A DNA stretch of 64,000 bases from Triglochin maritima (Eukaryota; Streptophyta; Magnoliopsida; Alismatales; Juncaginaceae), in NCBI GenBank assembly GCA_963682175.1, contig OY821774.1, forward strand, positions 46,700,201 to 46,764,200. The letters are read 5' to 3'. A program made the translations under genes and the position numbers. The notes beneath the pieces are model-generated. The model was not told the origin of the DNA. It saw only the letters and a list, made by a program, of their open reading frames with translations, and did not search any database. Positions within the stretch are counted from its first letter, which is position 1, and every line of letters begins with the position of its first letter. This document shows positions 20,801 to 33,517 of this stretch, piece by piece.

Positions 20801-23024
20801 GACTGATGGATCCACCATTACCATTTACCACTATATCAAAACAAAATCTGCAAAAAAAAAAGTTGTCCACTTTTTTTCCAATTTGCATAGAATACACTTG
20901 TTTGTCTGCATATCAGAAAGTCTTTCCTTGCCATGTGATTCATATATATATATATATATATATAATTGTTTAATTGCAGAACCCGTTAACTTTGACGAGG
21001 GCGCAAGAAGAAGTTGACAAGGTTTTACAAGGAAGACTGCCTACCTATGAAGACACCAGAGAATTGAAGTACTTAGTGCGTTGCATTCATGAATCCATGC
21101 GCCTCTATCCACATCCTCCTGTAGGTCCAGTGCTTTTCTCATTCATTTTTGGATTTAGATTTCTACTTCCTAGTTTCATTATTCCTTGCAATTATTTCTT
21201 GTGTTTTCTTTAATGTATAGGTACTGATAAGACGTGCACAAGATAATGATATACTTCCTGGCAATTATAAAGTTTCTCCTGGGCAGGATATAATGATATC
21301 AGTATACAATATACACAGATCCTCAGCAGTATGACTTCTCAAACTATTTTTTTTCCCACTCACTTCGGTTGATTATGTTTTCTCAGTATATATTAGCAAC
21401 TACATCTGCTTTTGGGGCAAGTGGAAATTATAATCATGATTCATAGGTTTGATTTAATTTGTCTTGTGCACCTTTTGCATTACAATCGGATCATAAATTA
21501 GCAACCTGAAAAGGGAATTCTTATATGCTTTGTGTTCAGTGAATTCTCAAGTTTTTGCCATGTTTTTGTCTCTGCACAGATTTTTGTCAATGCTTACTAG
21601 TTGTATCCCTAAGTTGAATGGTGTTCTGAAGCATTTTTTTCTATTCCTTTAGATGCAACCATACACTAGTATCGGCATTTAGGATTTCTAAATTCTAATC
21701 ACTTTCAGTTTAATTGCTCTGATCATTATTCTCAACTTTTGCTACATAAGGTATGGGATAGAGCAGAGGAATTCATTCCCGAAAGATTTGACATGGATGG
21801 GCCGGCACCTAACGAGACTAACACTGATTTCAGGTTCATATTATTCCTTTTCAATGGGTAGAGATAATTTCAGTTCCAGACATAGTTATCATAATTCATT
21901 GTCATGATCTTTTTATGCGATCAATAAAGAGACCTATTCAATGGGTAGAGATAATTTCAGTTCCAGACATAGTTATCATAATTCATTGTCATGATCTTTT
22001 TTATGCGATCAATAAAGAGACCTATTCACGGTCTAACTACAAGAGAAATATCCTTTTAACACATGCTTAACTGACATTGATATGGACTATTGGACTGCTG
22101 CAGGTTCATTCCGTTCAGTGGTGGACCCCGCAAATGCGTTGGCGACCAGTTTGCATTGTTGGAAGCTATTGTTGCACTTGCAGTTTTTCTGCAGCACGTG
22201 GATTTTGAGCTGGTTGCAGATCAGAAGATAAACATGACGACAGGAGCTACCATTCACACAACAAACGTAAGCATCCAACTTCTAATTGTGCTTGAGTATC
22301 TTGCTTGTGTAAACGATGTAATCATGCATAATCTTACTTCAAAATTAACTTTTCATAAACACGACAAAGATTCACACCATTGCCCAGTATTATCAGGAGG
22401 TGTAAGAGTGCCTTTGGATACACTTACTTTGAGTGGGATCTACTCTATTAGATTCCTTATAATGCAACAGTCGGAAAGGTTATGCTTTCATCATACATTA
22501 TACTATTATAGATGAACTTTAACAACCACTTGTAGCCCCAAACTTGTGTAGACAAGAAAATCAGTAGGAACTACGAATTACCGGAAAATGAGTACTCCAT
22601 CATAATGGGTCCAGCATAAGCCTCTTAAGGGTCCATTTGTGGTGATCCTTTATGGAAATGCTATGAACCTGTAGACTCCATAATTTACAGAGAATATCAT
22701 AACTGATCATTAGAAGAACTCTTCGTTTAAGTCTTCTACGTTTTAAGTTGAAGTTCCATGCTTTTGAACGATGTTATATTGTTTGCATATTAACTAAAAT
22801 GAGTGGGTTTCTTATAATATAACCAAAAGAATTGATGCTTGTGTTAATTGCCAAGTACTACAAAAACTCGTGAAATTACGTCCAACACAAGAAACATGAC
22901 AAGCTTTAGACTTTCATGATATTACTTTTGCACTTGACTCTCCTGTTCGGTTAAATTGCAGGGTTTGTACATGACATTAAGCTTAAGAAACTCCTCAAAA
23001 GTAGTTGCTTCAACTTCAGCATGA
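17818..23024 (+). CDS. LUT1: Carotenoid epsilon-ring hydroxylase, cytochrome P450 CYP97C1 (LUT1)
   Basis: This chloroplast P450 hydroxylates the epsilon ring of alpha-carotene derivatives to make lutein. Nine exons, all phase-consistent: 17818–18414, 18974–19270, 19709–19906, 20285–20386, 20980–21120, 21221–21328, 21751–21833, 22104–22266 and 22962–23024, giving 583 aa. It closely follows Arabidopsis LUT1 ([40 protein letters not shown]). P450 landmarks: I-helix AGHETTG (380–386), ExxR ESMR (436–439), PERF (491–494) and heme loop [10 protein letters not shown] with Cys520. The first about 90 residues are a transit peptide lengthened by an internal duplication, so the protein exceeds the 539 aa I recall for LUT1. 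Intron 2 starts AAG|GCAAGT, a GC–AG intron; the other donors are GT. No disruption is seen. Confidence 0.95.
17911..18138 (+). repeat. In-frame duplication in the LUT1 transit peptide
   Basis: Two units 114 bp (38 codons) apart, from 17911 and 18025, encode [12 protein letters not shown]…[10 protein letters not shown] and [12 protein letters not shown]…[10 protein letters not shown]. The second runs into the conserved [14 protein letters not shown] segment. The duplication keeps the frame and adds length only to the region removed or disordered after import. Confidence 0.85.
21850..22028. repeat. 87-bp tandem duplication in a LUT1 intron
   Basis: TTCAATGGGTAGAGATAATTT… to …AATAAAGAGACCTA occurs twice back to back in intron 7, nearly identical, so this is recent. 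It does not touch the splice sites at 21833 and 22104. Confidence 0.9.
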
Positions 23025-24141
23025 GGATTCACAGTTGACTTAAAGATTCGACAGTTATATATTATTGGTTTGATCGTTAACTGCAATCTAAGCTTGCGGC
23101 ATGCGGTTGATCATGCCTACGAATCAGTTTACGTGGTTGAATATGGAAGTATTTGAGTTGTTGACTTCACTTAGCGGGAGCAAAATCGTGTCATTGTCGT
23201 CTTGATCCATCTTTCAGAATTTTTAGGAGGTTGATCACAAGAGCACTGGGATTATATTGTCTGTGAAGCTAAGTGATTCTGCTTGCCTGAGGAAACAGAT
23301 CTTCAGTAGAAGAGTTTGGACTGCCAAAGTTTTGGTTTTGCATTATGTATGTTCAGATTACTGCAGTGAAAGATTGCTGTTGTACTTGTTTTGTTTTGTG
23401 ACTGAGAGCACTGCTCCAGCAAGTATCATTGATTAAAAAGGTTGTTTGCATAAGCACCCCCAACAAAATCCCAATTGTGATGCTTCTTTCCCTCTCTCTC
23501 TAGCCCTTTCTGTAAAGCATATTGAGTCTTGTTGTAATTTATAGTGTCCATGTATTAGATTGAGCTGTCAGAACTCAGTATAGATTGTTTCATTACTTTA
23601 TCTTATCTTGTCCTTGTGTGTATCATGTTTGAATATCATGAAAATTGGGAGTAAGGTCTGGGGAATAAAAAGACTATAAATAAAGAAGAAAAATTGGGAT
23701 TCGGCAATGAATTGGTACATGAGTATGATAATCTTTTCACGTCAAAAAACACATAAAATTGATAGTTTCCACATAGTAGACCAAATTGAAAGAAAACAGC
23801 AATGAAAATAATTGGAAAAAACTCTTAAAACACCAACTACTTTGGGATTAAAGTTTTTGTTATTGTTGTTATTGGAGAAAAAAAACTTAAACCTAAATGC
23901 CAAAGCAATAGACAAATCATTACTTGTTTTGTCGTTCACACTTATTGAAGGAAAATTGAATAAGTTATCTTACGATGGTATACAAGCAAAAACTTTATAA
24001 AAAAAACTTCTTTCAATTTTGAAATTAGAGGACGAGTTAGGAATAATTAGTGATACCAAAGGGTCATACATGCAAAACATCATATTTATGTCACTAACCT
24101 GGGGAAAAAACTAATTTTCTGAAGCTTTAGATTTGGTGAAG
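23025..24141. other. Intergenic: LUT1 3' flank and GPX 5' flank
   Basis: This 1.1-kb AT-rich stretch between two same-strand genes should hold the LUT1 3' UTR and the peroxidase promoter. Open frames here are short and unrecognised. I see no clear TATA box or transposon. Confidence 0.5.
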
Positions 24142-27100
24142 ATGGCAAGTGACTCCTCCAACTCCAAAGGATCCGTCCATGACTTCACTGTCAAGGTTTC
24201 TCCACTTCACTTCTCATCATACCCTCTTGTGTTCGTGTTGCTTTTTCCCACTTGTTCTCCAAGTTGACTTTTTTTTTGTAGCTCATAACTTGAGACAAAA
24301 AAGTTATTGGATTTTGGTATTTTGGTTTGTAATTCAGCTTCTTTGGTTGGTTTTTGGAGATCTCAGATGGGTTCTCTTCAAATTTTGTTGTTGTCGCTTT
24401 TGTTTTAATTTTTGGAGCTTTTTTGGTAAATTTTGGGGCTTGTAATTGGAAAAATTACATCTTTTTCTCAAGTGCATGGAAAATAAATTGGGTTTGGTTG
24501 GGAATTTGGTTTTGTAACTTGGACTCACCTTGTAAGTGGTATTTTTTAGTTTAACAGATTTTAAGGAAAAGTGAGAATTTTTGGGTCAGCTTCAAGTGAA
24601 TTACTGAATCAATAAGGAGAACACATGCTTACTCCTTGGAAGTGTTATTGTTGTCAAGTTTGGGGCTTGTAGTTGGGAAATATTGCAACTCTTTGCAGAT
24701 TTTAATCAACCAAAGAGGAAAAATTTGATGGGTCAATCATCAAGTAGAAGCTGAATCTCAGAAACGTGGTTTCATTGGTAGATGTCTTTCTTATTTAGGA
24801 ACTACAAATTGGAATTGGTTGGGAACTTGGTTTTGCAACTTTCGGCTTACCTTATAATTAGTTTTTTAACAAGGTAAATTAAGAGTTGTTGGGTTCATCA
24901 TCAAGTAAATATCAAAGCACTAGGACCAAAAAAAACTTCTTGGTATTATTTTTCAGAGTGAAATTATTATACCTTTATCTTTGATTTGTGTTTTTTAATC
25001 AATCTATGATCTCATATTTTGTGTTAACTACTCAGTAGATGATGGAAGGGACAAATTCTTCAACCACACGTAGAGTAAGAGGATGAATTTTTCGCCGCTG
25101 AGATGATAATTTTCATGTTTTTCTGCTCAGGATGCAAAGGGAAATGATGTTGACCTTGGCAGTTTCAAGGGGAAAGTTCTGTTGATTGTCAATGTTGCAT
25201 CTCAGTGGTATGTTATCTTTCTTCATCTTGAGATTTCTCGGTTGGGAGAAATATGAGTAAACGAACTTCACTTGTCAAAACAAGTGAACTCAATTTTCTC
25301 TCTCTAAAATGTTAAATTTATGGAAAGCTTACTGTTTTTTTAATACAGTGGTCTGACAAAAACAAACTACACTGAGCTCAGTCAGCTGTATGAGACTTAC
25401 AGAGAGAAAGGTATCTATCTATAATCCTATTTCTCCAATTCCTGCTAATATTACCACCAAAACAGTTACATTTCATATGATTGCGACAAACACATAAATC
25501 GCACAATGAATGACACTGAAAAGGCCATTGAAGAGAGAAAAAATGAATATTGACAAATCCTATCAAACTATGCACATGCATCATTGTGCGATAATTATGC
25601 GACTGACTTTTCACCGTAAGTCGTTTCTTTGCATATGAGATGGTCGCCTATGTTAATTCTCTGCAAGCATGTCAGTAGTGTGTTTTCACACTTGCAGATA
25701 ATTCTTGCAATCTAGTCATTCATGAGTCTACATAAAGGGAGATACAGAATATCATCTTTAATTTTTACAGTCAGGTCGTTCACATCATTTTTTTGGGAAT
25801 TTTCCAACTAACTGCCTGGATCCATTTTGATAAGACAAGACTTGATCAATCAAAATGAAAATTTAAACGAATAAGGTTTCTTATCGTGCTTGAAGATGAG
25901 AAACTTTGAAATTTTCTTAATTCAGGTTTGGAAATACTTGCTTTCCCGTGCAATCAATTTGGAGCGGAGGAGCCCGGGACGAATGAGCAGATTTTGGAGT
26001 TTGCTTGCACTCGCTTCAAAGCTGAGTACCCCATCTTTGACAAGGTACACATTGTCTCAACTCTCAAGGGAAAACAACAAGTATGTAGAATTAAGAAATA
26101 TCACTTTATTACTGAAGCAGTAATAAACCTGAAGAACAATTTTCGAAGAACAAGGTGGTTGCTTAAGTGGATTTCAGAGTGGACCAAGTTCATACCTAAT
26201 TATTTTTGTAAACCATAATACCAGGTTCATATATTTTGCAATATTACAACGTTAAAAAGATCGAGAAATGTCTTTACTTGGTTTTTTTACCATTTTCACG
26301 TTAATTAGACGGCAAACACAGACCAAGCCCATGACTAGTTCACAAAAACATGAAAAACAGCAACAAAATGAAATACTAAGTTTTGATCATCCAGAGTGGT
26401 AAAAAATAGCTATACAACTATCAGAAACCAAGTATCACCAAAACTATAAGGGGGGTACTTCTTCATAAAAGATATTTCTCTTTGAATGAAGTCAATTGCG
26501 TGGCTTCTTCTATACATTTTGTTTTTTAAAGCTACTGAAAGATAAGTACATAATCTGCTGGAGAGCGTTATTCAAATCTTTCTGATAATGGTGGGACAAA
26601 GATATGATTGTTAACACGATTGATGTGTTGTTTTATGTTATCTAATGGCAGCATGTTTCTGTTTTAGTTCTTCCATTATGAATATTCTCCAAGTAAGGTT
26701 GAGATTGCATTTCTCGTTTTAAATACCATGGGGTGCACTATTTAATTACAAATTATTTTGTTAGGATGTATTAAGCTAATAAAATGATACCATTTTCAGT
26801 TGTATCTGATTTACTTGACACAAACACAATGAAGCTTTATGATTACATCAGTTGATGAATATGTCTTAAGCAAAACAAATTTTGAAATCATGTCCAGCTC
26901 AATAGGGGTAATAAAGAAGACACTAAAGATAATATTGTTTTGAGGAGGATTTGATAACGATAATTTAAAGAAAGGTGTTTGAGCAAAAGGCAGTTATTTT
27001 TTGTTTTAGTTTATGGGTTTATTTACACCTTTCATTATTTTTATCAAGACTTAAGCACCCAGAACTTTATAAAAGATTAACATCATATTGATCAGTAAGG

Positions 27101-27560
27101 ATGGCATTGATTGAAACTTGGTGTGGAACATTTAGTTCAGTTGTGAATGTTCATATAGCGAAAATGTCGACCTTAGAATGTAATCTGTGATTATTGTTAT
27201 GTAATGTCATTAGATTGATGTCAATGGAGAAAATGCTGCTCCTCTCTACAAATTTTTGAAGTCGAGCAAGGGTGGTATCTTTGGAGACAGCATCAAATGG
27301 AACTTCTCCAAGTTTTTGGTTAACAAGGATGGACAGGTGGTCGATCGTTACGCTCCGACGACCCCTCCCTCAAGCTTTGAGGTAAGCCCCTTCCTTTCAG
27401 AATGGCTTCTTGCTATTTCTTTGCCCACTTGGAAACCAAAGCAAACTAAGAAGAAATCAAACCACACTTCATAGTGCAGATATGTTTTGGTTCCCTTAAA
27501 CATGTTAATGGTTTTATGTGATTGCAGAAGGACATCAAAAAGCTACTTGGGATTGCTTAA
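24142..27560 (+). CDS. Glutathione peroxidase-like thiol peroxidase
   Basis: Exons 24142–24195, 25131–25207, 25349–25410, 25926–26044, 27214–27381 and 27528–27560 give 170 aa, the full length of a non-targeted plant GPX. No transit peptide precedes the conserved start [17 protein letters not shown], so it is probably cytosolic or nuclear, like Arabidopsis GPX8. The peroxidatic site is Cys44 in VASQCGLT (a Cys codon, not selenocysteine). Gln75 is in [11 protein letters not shown], and Trp133/Asn134 are in IKWNFSKF, matching the catalytic tetrad. Cys92 in EFACTRF fits the resolving Cys that makes plant members thioredoxin-dependent. Its role is reduction of hydrogen peroxide and lipid hydroperoxides. 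The active-site Cys codon is split by intron 2. Intron 4 is long (1.2 kb) with no recognised insert. Confidence 0.95.
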
Positions 27561-28188
27561 GTGACAGGAGACGACGTGCAGCGTGTTGTAATCCAGGGAA
27601 TTGTAATAATGCGAGATTTTCACTACTTATTTCTATTTGAATCCTTATGTTTCCATCACATAAATATGCATGGTGTGTTAAGATTATCTTCTTGATGGTG
27701 GAATCAATTTAGTTTGTGTTTATTTAGACACAATCGTGATGATGATATCAATCAAATAGGGAAAGCTTTGGTTTGACCGGCGTATGACATGAATGGGCTG
27801 AACAATGAATAGCTCATTCATTTGAATTTTAGCTTGCTTAACACAGGAAATAAGATATCACCAAAAAATGTTATCAATAGATGGAATTATAGAAGCAAAA
27901 GAATTAAAACCAGACCAGAATATCATCTCTCCTAACCGATTCACATAAAAGAAAATGTAACTTTTACATCTAACTGAAAAACAACACTATCTATACCATC
28001 ACGTATAGTGAAGTTATAACAAACTTAAGGTGTGAAAGTTTGCTTAAGTGTAGAACCCCCTTGTAACCATGTTAGCGGAAGTTGAAGAACGAAACATTAT
28101 TGACAAAGTACACTGGTATCATCTATCGTTAATTATGGAACTCTTACAAGGAGTGTGACAATACCCACCAACTCAATCAACCCGAATT
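27561..28188. other. Convergent intergenic region GPX/AHL
   Basis: About 630 bases between the stop codons of two convergent genes. It should contain both 3' UTRs. It is AT-rich, with no open frame of note and no repeat that I recognise. Confidence 0.5.
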
Positions 28189-30460
28189 CTAGTTGGTGTC
28201 TGACGAAGGAGATTTTGTTGCATCCGTCGATCTCGATATGGACCGGTTACTAAACTGTTGCAGCTGTTGAACAATTGATAGGGTTGGTAGGTTTACATCC
28301 TCAGGAATGTATTTTTCTCCAGTGTTAGGCTGGGTTTGTTCCTTAGGCTTTGGAGGGTTATATATGAAACTGGCCAAAATCACCTGAAACAAGAACTTGT
28401 TAGCTCAACCTTTTGCTCCGAACTAATCAGAATTACTCTTTAAAAAATGGTTAATGTACATAGGAAAACAACTGCAAAGCAAATTTCAGATACAACCATA
28501 TGTAAATTTTAACTTGGGCAGTGCAATAATAATGAGAAACTGGTAACAAAGTTAATAAAGAAAAGGAATGTAGTTGGAGATCAGTAACCAGCATATATAT
28601 GGTTTGAACAACAGCAACAAATGCATGGCAATGTAACAGAGGTGTGAAGAAACAAAACCTGTACTACACTAGAGGCAAAAAGTAGTCCTGCAACACTACC
28701 ACCAAACAAACTCTTATCCGTGCCGGCAAGGGCGATGCTTAAAGCACCAGTTCGGTTGCGTGAACCCCCAGCATCATTGATGAAGGACCCATTCAGCGAA
28801 ATGATATCAAACTCTCCCTGCATAGGATACAAATTGTGGGAGATTAAATGAAGAGAAAAAAAGCTGTCTTTACGGCACATTGGCAGCAGAAGCAAAATAT
28901 ATTGTAAGCACACAAAAAATCCAAAATACTAAGAAAAAAAGAGATTGATAAGGGATCAGATTTCAATCGTATTATCGAAGCTGTCGAGGTAGAACACATG
29001 AGCAATTTCAGAACACACTTAAAATGTCATATGACCAAAGCAGTTACATTATCATTGTAAAACATCAATAACGATAACTATCATGCCAAATGATGCGATA
29101 TGACACCCAAATATATGATCACCGGCACACATGGTGCCTCCTATGGCAAAGGTCACATGTTAATTTCCCGTGGCAAATGTCATGTGCAATGACCGCAGAT
29201 GCTAATATGGAATTCTTACGAGGATACGAATTGTGCAATGTTGTGCGAACCATATCCATCGCACATGAAACAGATGGCGATGAACATGGAGATTAGGAGA
29301 ATTCATAAAACATAGATGATCAATTAAGGGCCGCAATAGTAGTGTTGTAAAATTAGTAACATTTAAGTAGTTTAGTGATGTTGATATAATGAAGAGATGA
29401 TGGTAAGAAATAAAACCTGAAAGATTTTGTGGCCACCAGTGGCATATTGGCGGAGAGAGACATTCGACACTGAACCAGTTGCAGAAAGAATACAGATAGC
29501 CCGTGGTGTCTGCTGTGAGAAAGCCGTGATCTTCGACGCAATATCCTGCCATAAGCAAACATCAATAATAGAAGCCTATTATACAACCACCCAAATATGA
29601 GGTTAGAAGAACAAAGGAATGCTTTCCACAACAAGAATGATGTACCACTTTTATAACACTCATAGAAACATTCTAATCAGTTCTGAAGAAAAAGGATGAA
29701 TTTGCTGTACCTCGCCGGGCATAATTGTTAGCGCGTGTGGAGTGAATCCCACGCCAGCAGTCGAACAGGCCAATGCACCTTACAAGATATAGAAGAATTG
29801 TATCAAATTCTTCAGAAAAAAATAGCAAACTCTAAACCACTGATTCAATCTATCAATTTTAAGGCATTCAAAATCAATAACGATAGCATCATCATAATAT
29901 TTAAATTGAACCGGAGAAAGTTGAAAATTTAAAGCCAAACTGACTGACCTAAGTTTAAAATTTTCAAAAGTAAAATCTTTTAAGGTCAAAACGTAACTGG
30001 GTGTAGTAGTAATCAATTCAATCAAACAAAAAGCTGAATTCATCTTACCAGCAGAAGATGCTAACTGCTGTTTTCTTCCTGACCCCGGAGGCCTTCCTCG
30101 ACCCCTCTTCTGAATCGGCGGGGACCCAGAACCAGAGCCTGATCCTGAAGACAGTGGCATGAACCCAGACGCTGAAACTGTTGCATTGCCAAGACTACCA
30201 CCGTAAGGGAGCACCGTGCCAAAAGACGGACTTTGACCCAAGAGAACAGACCCGTCCGGCCCATATTTCCTCGGCCGTCCTCTTTTCTTCCTTGCTGGTT
30301 CTTCACCCTGAGTATCAGCTATATCATTCTCCGTGTCCTGATGCACATTGGGTCTTTGCAAGGGGGAGCCAGAAGGTGGTTGTGCGCCCTGAGGATGGTT
30401 TTGTGGCCATCCAACACCGTTAAAGCCTCGAGACCCGTATAAATTCTCAGAATCAGTCAT
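28189..30460 (-). CDS. AT-hook motif nuclear-localized protein with two AT-hooks
   Basis: Exons 30460–30049, 29778–29711, 29545–29417, 28817–28659 and 28383–28189 join in phase to 320 aa. The N-terminal third is low-complexity, with two AT-hooks: RKKRGRPRKYGPDG (57–70) and RGRGRPPGSGRK (119–130). The PPC/DUF296 domain follows: AGVGFTPHALTIMPGEDIAS, QQTPRAICILSATGSVSNVS, GEFDIISLNGSFIND, then NRTGALSIALAGTDKSLFGG and VAGLLFASSVVQVILASF. Two hooks plus one PPC make it a type II-like AHL. Such proteins bind AT-rich minor groove in the nucleus and oligomerise through PPC to modulate transcription. The C-terminal 60 residues are Gln/Ser-rich. Which numbered AHL is orthologous I cannot tell. Confidence 0.93.
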
Positions 30461-31693
30461 TGGAATGGATTTTCTTTTTCACTCTTCAAAATAAAATAAC
30501 AGGGTTTAGGGTTTAATGGTTGTTAAAAAAAGAAAATCCTAATGCAAATTCTTAATCTTAATATATATAAAACGGAATTAAGGAATTTTCTCTCCAAAAC
30601 ATAAATGGGTCAGAAAGGACTTATATAGACCCAACAGTCAGAAAAAGGAACAGTTAAATGGGTTGAATGCATGAGAATAGGAAATAAAACAAAATTTTAG
30701 CATCCGGAATGAATGAATAAATAAATAAGGGAAATGAAACGGTTATGATCCGTTAGTTTCGCGCTCTCAAGAAAATCAACAAAAAAGGCAAGACCCCTCA
30801 AATCGAAACCCTAAAATATCGTAAGCGAACGGAACATTTCACCAAACACAGCAACAATCCGGCGATTTCGAACTTCGAAAATATAAAATGCAGGAAAAAA
30901 CAAAAAATTAAAAAAACACGCATTTACTTCTCCCATCCTAACTACGATTCCAGAGGCGAAAGAAACCGAATCCACAAAATGGGTCGTCCCGAATCCACGA
31001 GAGGAGACATAAAAACCAAAACTTTCCTTAAAAAAACCCGTCTTGGCGACAAAGATCCCCACTTTCTCGGTAAAAAACGGAACTTTGGGTTCGAAAATCG
31101 GTAAAGATGGCAACTTTCTTCGTCCTCACTTCGGAAGGAAGAAGTGGAATGAGATTGGAGTGACAAGTGGCGTTCCGAGCCCAGACCTGTCGTCTTCTTC
31201 TTCCTCGGCAGGGTGGGTAAATTGCAGGAAAACCCAACGAGAAAAAGGAAACCACTTCTTTGGACTTTAGAGGAGAGAGTGGAAATAGTGTTTTGGTTGG
31301 TGGTTCGAGAGAGAAGGGAAGATCAAGTTGGTGATACCGAAGGAGGGAAACGATTTGATTGGTGGATTCACTAGTTAATAATTAATTAATGAGTAATTAA
31401 CTGATAAGTAATTAGTTAATGTCTATGCGTTTTAAGTTTGGAACAGAGGTGGTTAATCGTTATGACTTATGAGCTTGCGAGAAGGTGGTTTTCTGGATAT
31501 CTTCCTACTTTCGTACGAAATTACGGGCAAGTCAAAGATTTGATCATCTAACTATGCCTAAATTCGCCTTCTCCGTAACTATTGATCTTTATCGCACTTT
31601 CGCAAAGTAATTATGCAATTTACTTGCGGCTGACAACGTAAATGAGAATTTGGAAATTTTGATTGAACTATATCCTTGAATGTGTTTGACTAA
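30461..31693 (-). promoter_or_regulatory. 5' flank of the AHL gene
   Basis: This holds the presumed AHL 5' UTR and promoter. TATATATAAAA sits at about 30560–30572, about 100 bases upstream of the ATG. A purine-rich stretch near 31250–31370 may belong to a leader. Short minus-strand frames at 30811–31255 have no recognisable similarity and are probably non-coding. Confidence 0.4.
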
Positions 31694-32586
31694 GGGTGAG
31701 TTTGGATGAATCCCCAAATGTCAGTTTCTAGGAAGTCAGTTTCTAGGAATGTGAACCAATGAGCAGTTTCTTCTTGAAAGTTGGGAGTTGTTTGGATAGA
31801 CAGAAGATTTTTACTAGTATGTGATGTTTTGTCCAAAAAAAAAATTGACTCCGGACTTTGATTAAATAAAAATTCATTTAAAATTCGTTTTAAATATTTT
31901 TTTCAATTTTTTTTGGATGAAAACATATTTTTTATTTGTTAACATTTTTAAAAAAATCAATTTTTTTAACCAAAGATTGATCCAAATAAAATCACAATTT
32001 CAAAGGAGAAGCTCCCCCACGACAGTTTATTTGTTCCATTATAATTCTTGCATTGTCTTGCGTGTCGGAGCTGTGATTCTCAGGAGCTCCGACCCATTTG
32101 GATGTCGCATGCACCGTAGCAGTGCAAACTTCTGATGGAAGCTGACTTTTGGACATCCAAACGGAGCGTTTGAATGCAGCTTTTGGTAGCAACTTCTGCT
32201 CTAGAATCTGCTACAGTAAAATGTTGCATCCAAACATAATTTTGGGAGCTGAGAATTTAGCTCCCAGTATGGAATTCAAGACACCAATTTGTATTGTATG
32301 GAGAAGTTGTGGGAGGAGAGCTTCTGGTAGCTTCTCCACTTGTTGGATTTTTGTGACCATTCTACTCTTTTTTATTTTCAACATATACCTACATAAGCTT
32401 TTATTTAATCAAAATCTGGAGGTAATTTAAAAATTTACTTTGATAAGACATCACCCACTACAAGAAGTATTCTGCCCATCAAAACAACTCTCAACATCCG
32501 GAGAAGAATCTGCTCTTGGATACACATTCCCAGAAACTAACTTCACGTCAGAAGTTGACATTTAAAAGTTGCACCCAAACACACCC
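31694..32586. mobile_element. PIF/Harbinger-type MITE (893 bp)
   Basis: The inverted ends GGGTGAGTTTGG and CCAAACACACCC are flanked by the 3-bp duplication TAA (31691–31693 and 32587–32589). The interior holds repeated AGCTTCTGGTAGC/GAAGCTGC words in both orientations, so much of it can fold. There is no coding frame. Confidence 0.75.
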
Positions 32587-32589
32587 TAA

Positions 32590-33517
32590 AAGTGTAAATG
32601 TTTAAATTTGGACCTAACCTGATGTTAAGCGAGATTATATTTTGTACAAAAAAGTGATTTGACCCCTTTGATCTTAATTTGCGAACAATTGGAAAATTCA
32701 AAACAGTTATTCTTTTTTACGTGATTATAGTTATCGGTTGAGCATCCGATGCCCGATGGTAACGAGTACAGAGGAAAAATAATTAAATTAACTGGCATTC
32801 GTTACATTTTTACTCTATATTAATGAACAAAATTTGTAGACTACTTCCAACGAAAGAGTCCACAATACAGAGCAAGCGTATGGTAGTAGTGTTATAAATT
32901 CAATTTTTACGTTTAGTCCTGGAAATGGTAAACATATGAGACCATAATTCTCTCTATGTACTTTGCATCTTCTGAAATAACTAGTGTAATAGTATAAAAT
33001 ACTGCTAGAGAATAAACATTTCAATAGCTGAAATAATAAATAATTAACAACTAAGTTAAGTTCGAGCCTTTTATCAAAACTACAATTTCTTGAATTATAT
33101 CCGAAATTAGAAACTTGACCATTTTTTCTTTTAATATCTTCCAACGAAAGTAGTAACCACAAGGGGACGCATTTGACCGATAAATTGGATCGATACCGTG
33201 AACCAATTTAATCCATTGACAAAGAAGCTATTCTTTATACATGGAATTGGTTAAAAGAATTTGATAAACAAGTAACATAACCATTTAATAATGTAATAAT
33301 TCTAAAACGCCAACAAGTTGTTCATAAACAACAAATAAATATGGAATGAAGATTCACCATGTTATAAAGCTAGATATTATGAAGTCAGACAACCACAACT
33401 GAATTCCCAAAAGCAATCCCCAATAAATCATTCGAATATGAGCTCGAATGATAATTTGGAAAATGAATCAACAGTCAATAACATTTTCAACAAATAGAAA
33501 ACAGCATGTAACTGCGC
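32590..33517. other. Intergenic: serine racemase 3' flank
   Basis: This AT-rich stretch lies between the MITE and the serine racemase stop codon. I see no gene, repeat or RNA in it beyond the expected 3' UTR. Confidence 0.45.

Noticed and set aside
29780..30048. Continuation of the AT-hook frame past GKM to a 226-residue protein
   Set aside because: It runs through a GTAAGA donor into AT-rich intron. Splicing to 29778 gives the conserved PPC domain in phase.
30811..31255. Minus-strand frames upstream of the AHL gene
   Set aside because: They have no recognisable domain and overlapping alternatives in three frames, and more likely lie in leader or promoter sequence.
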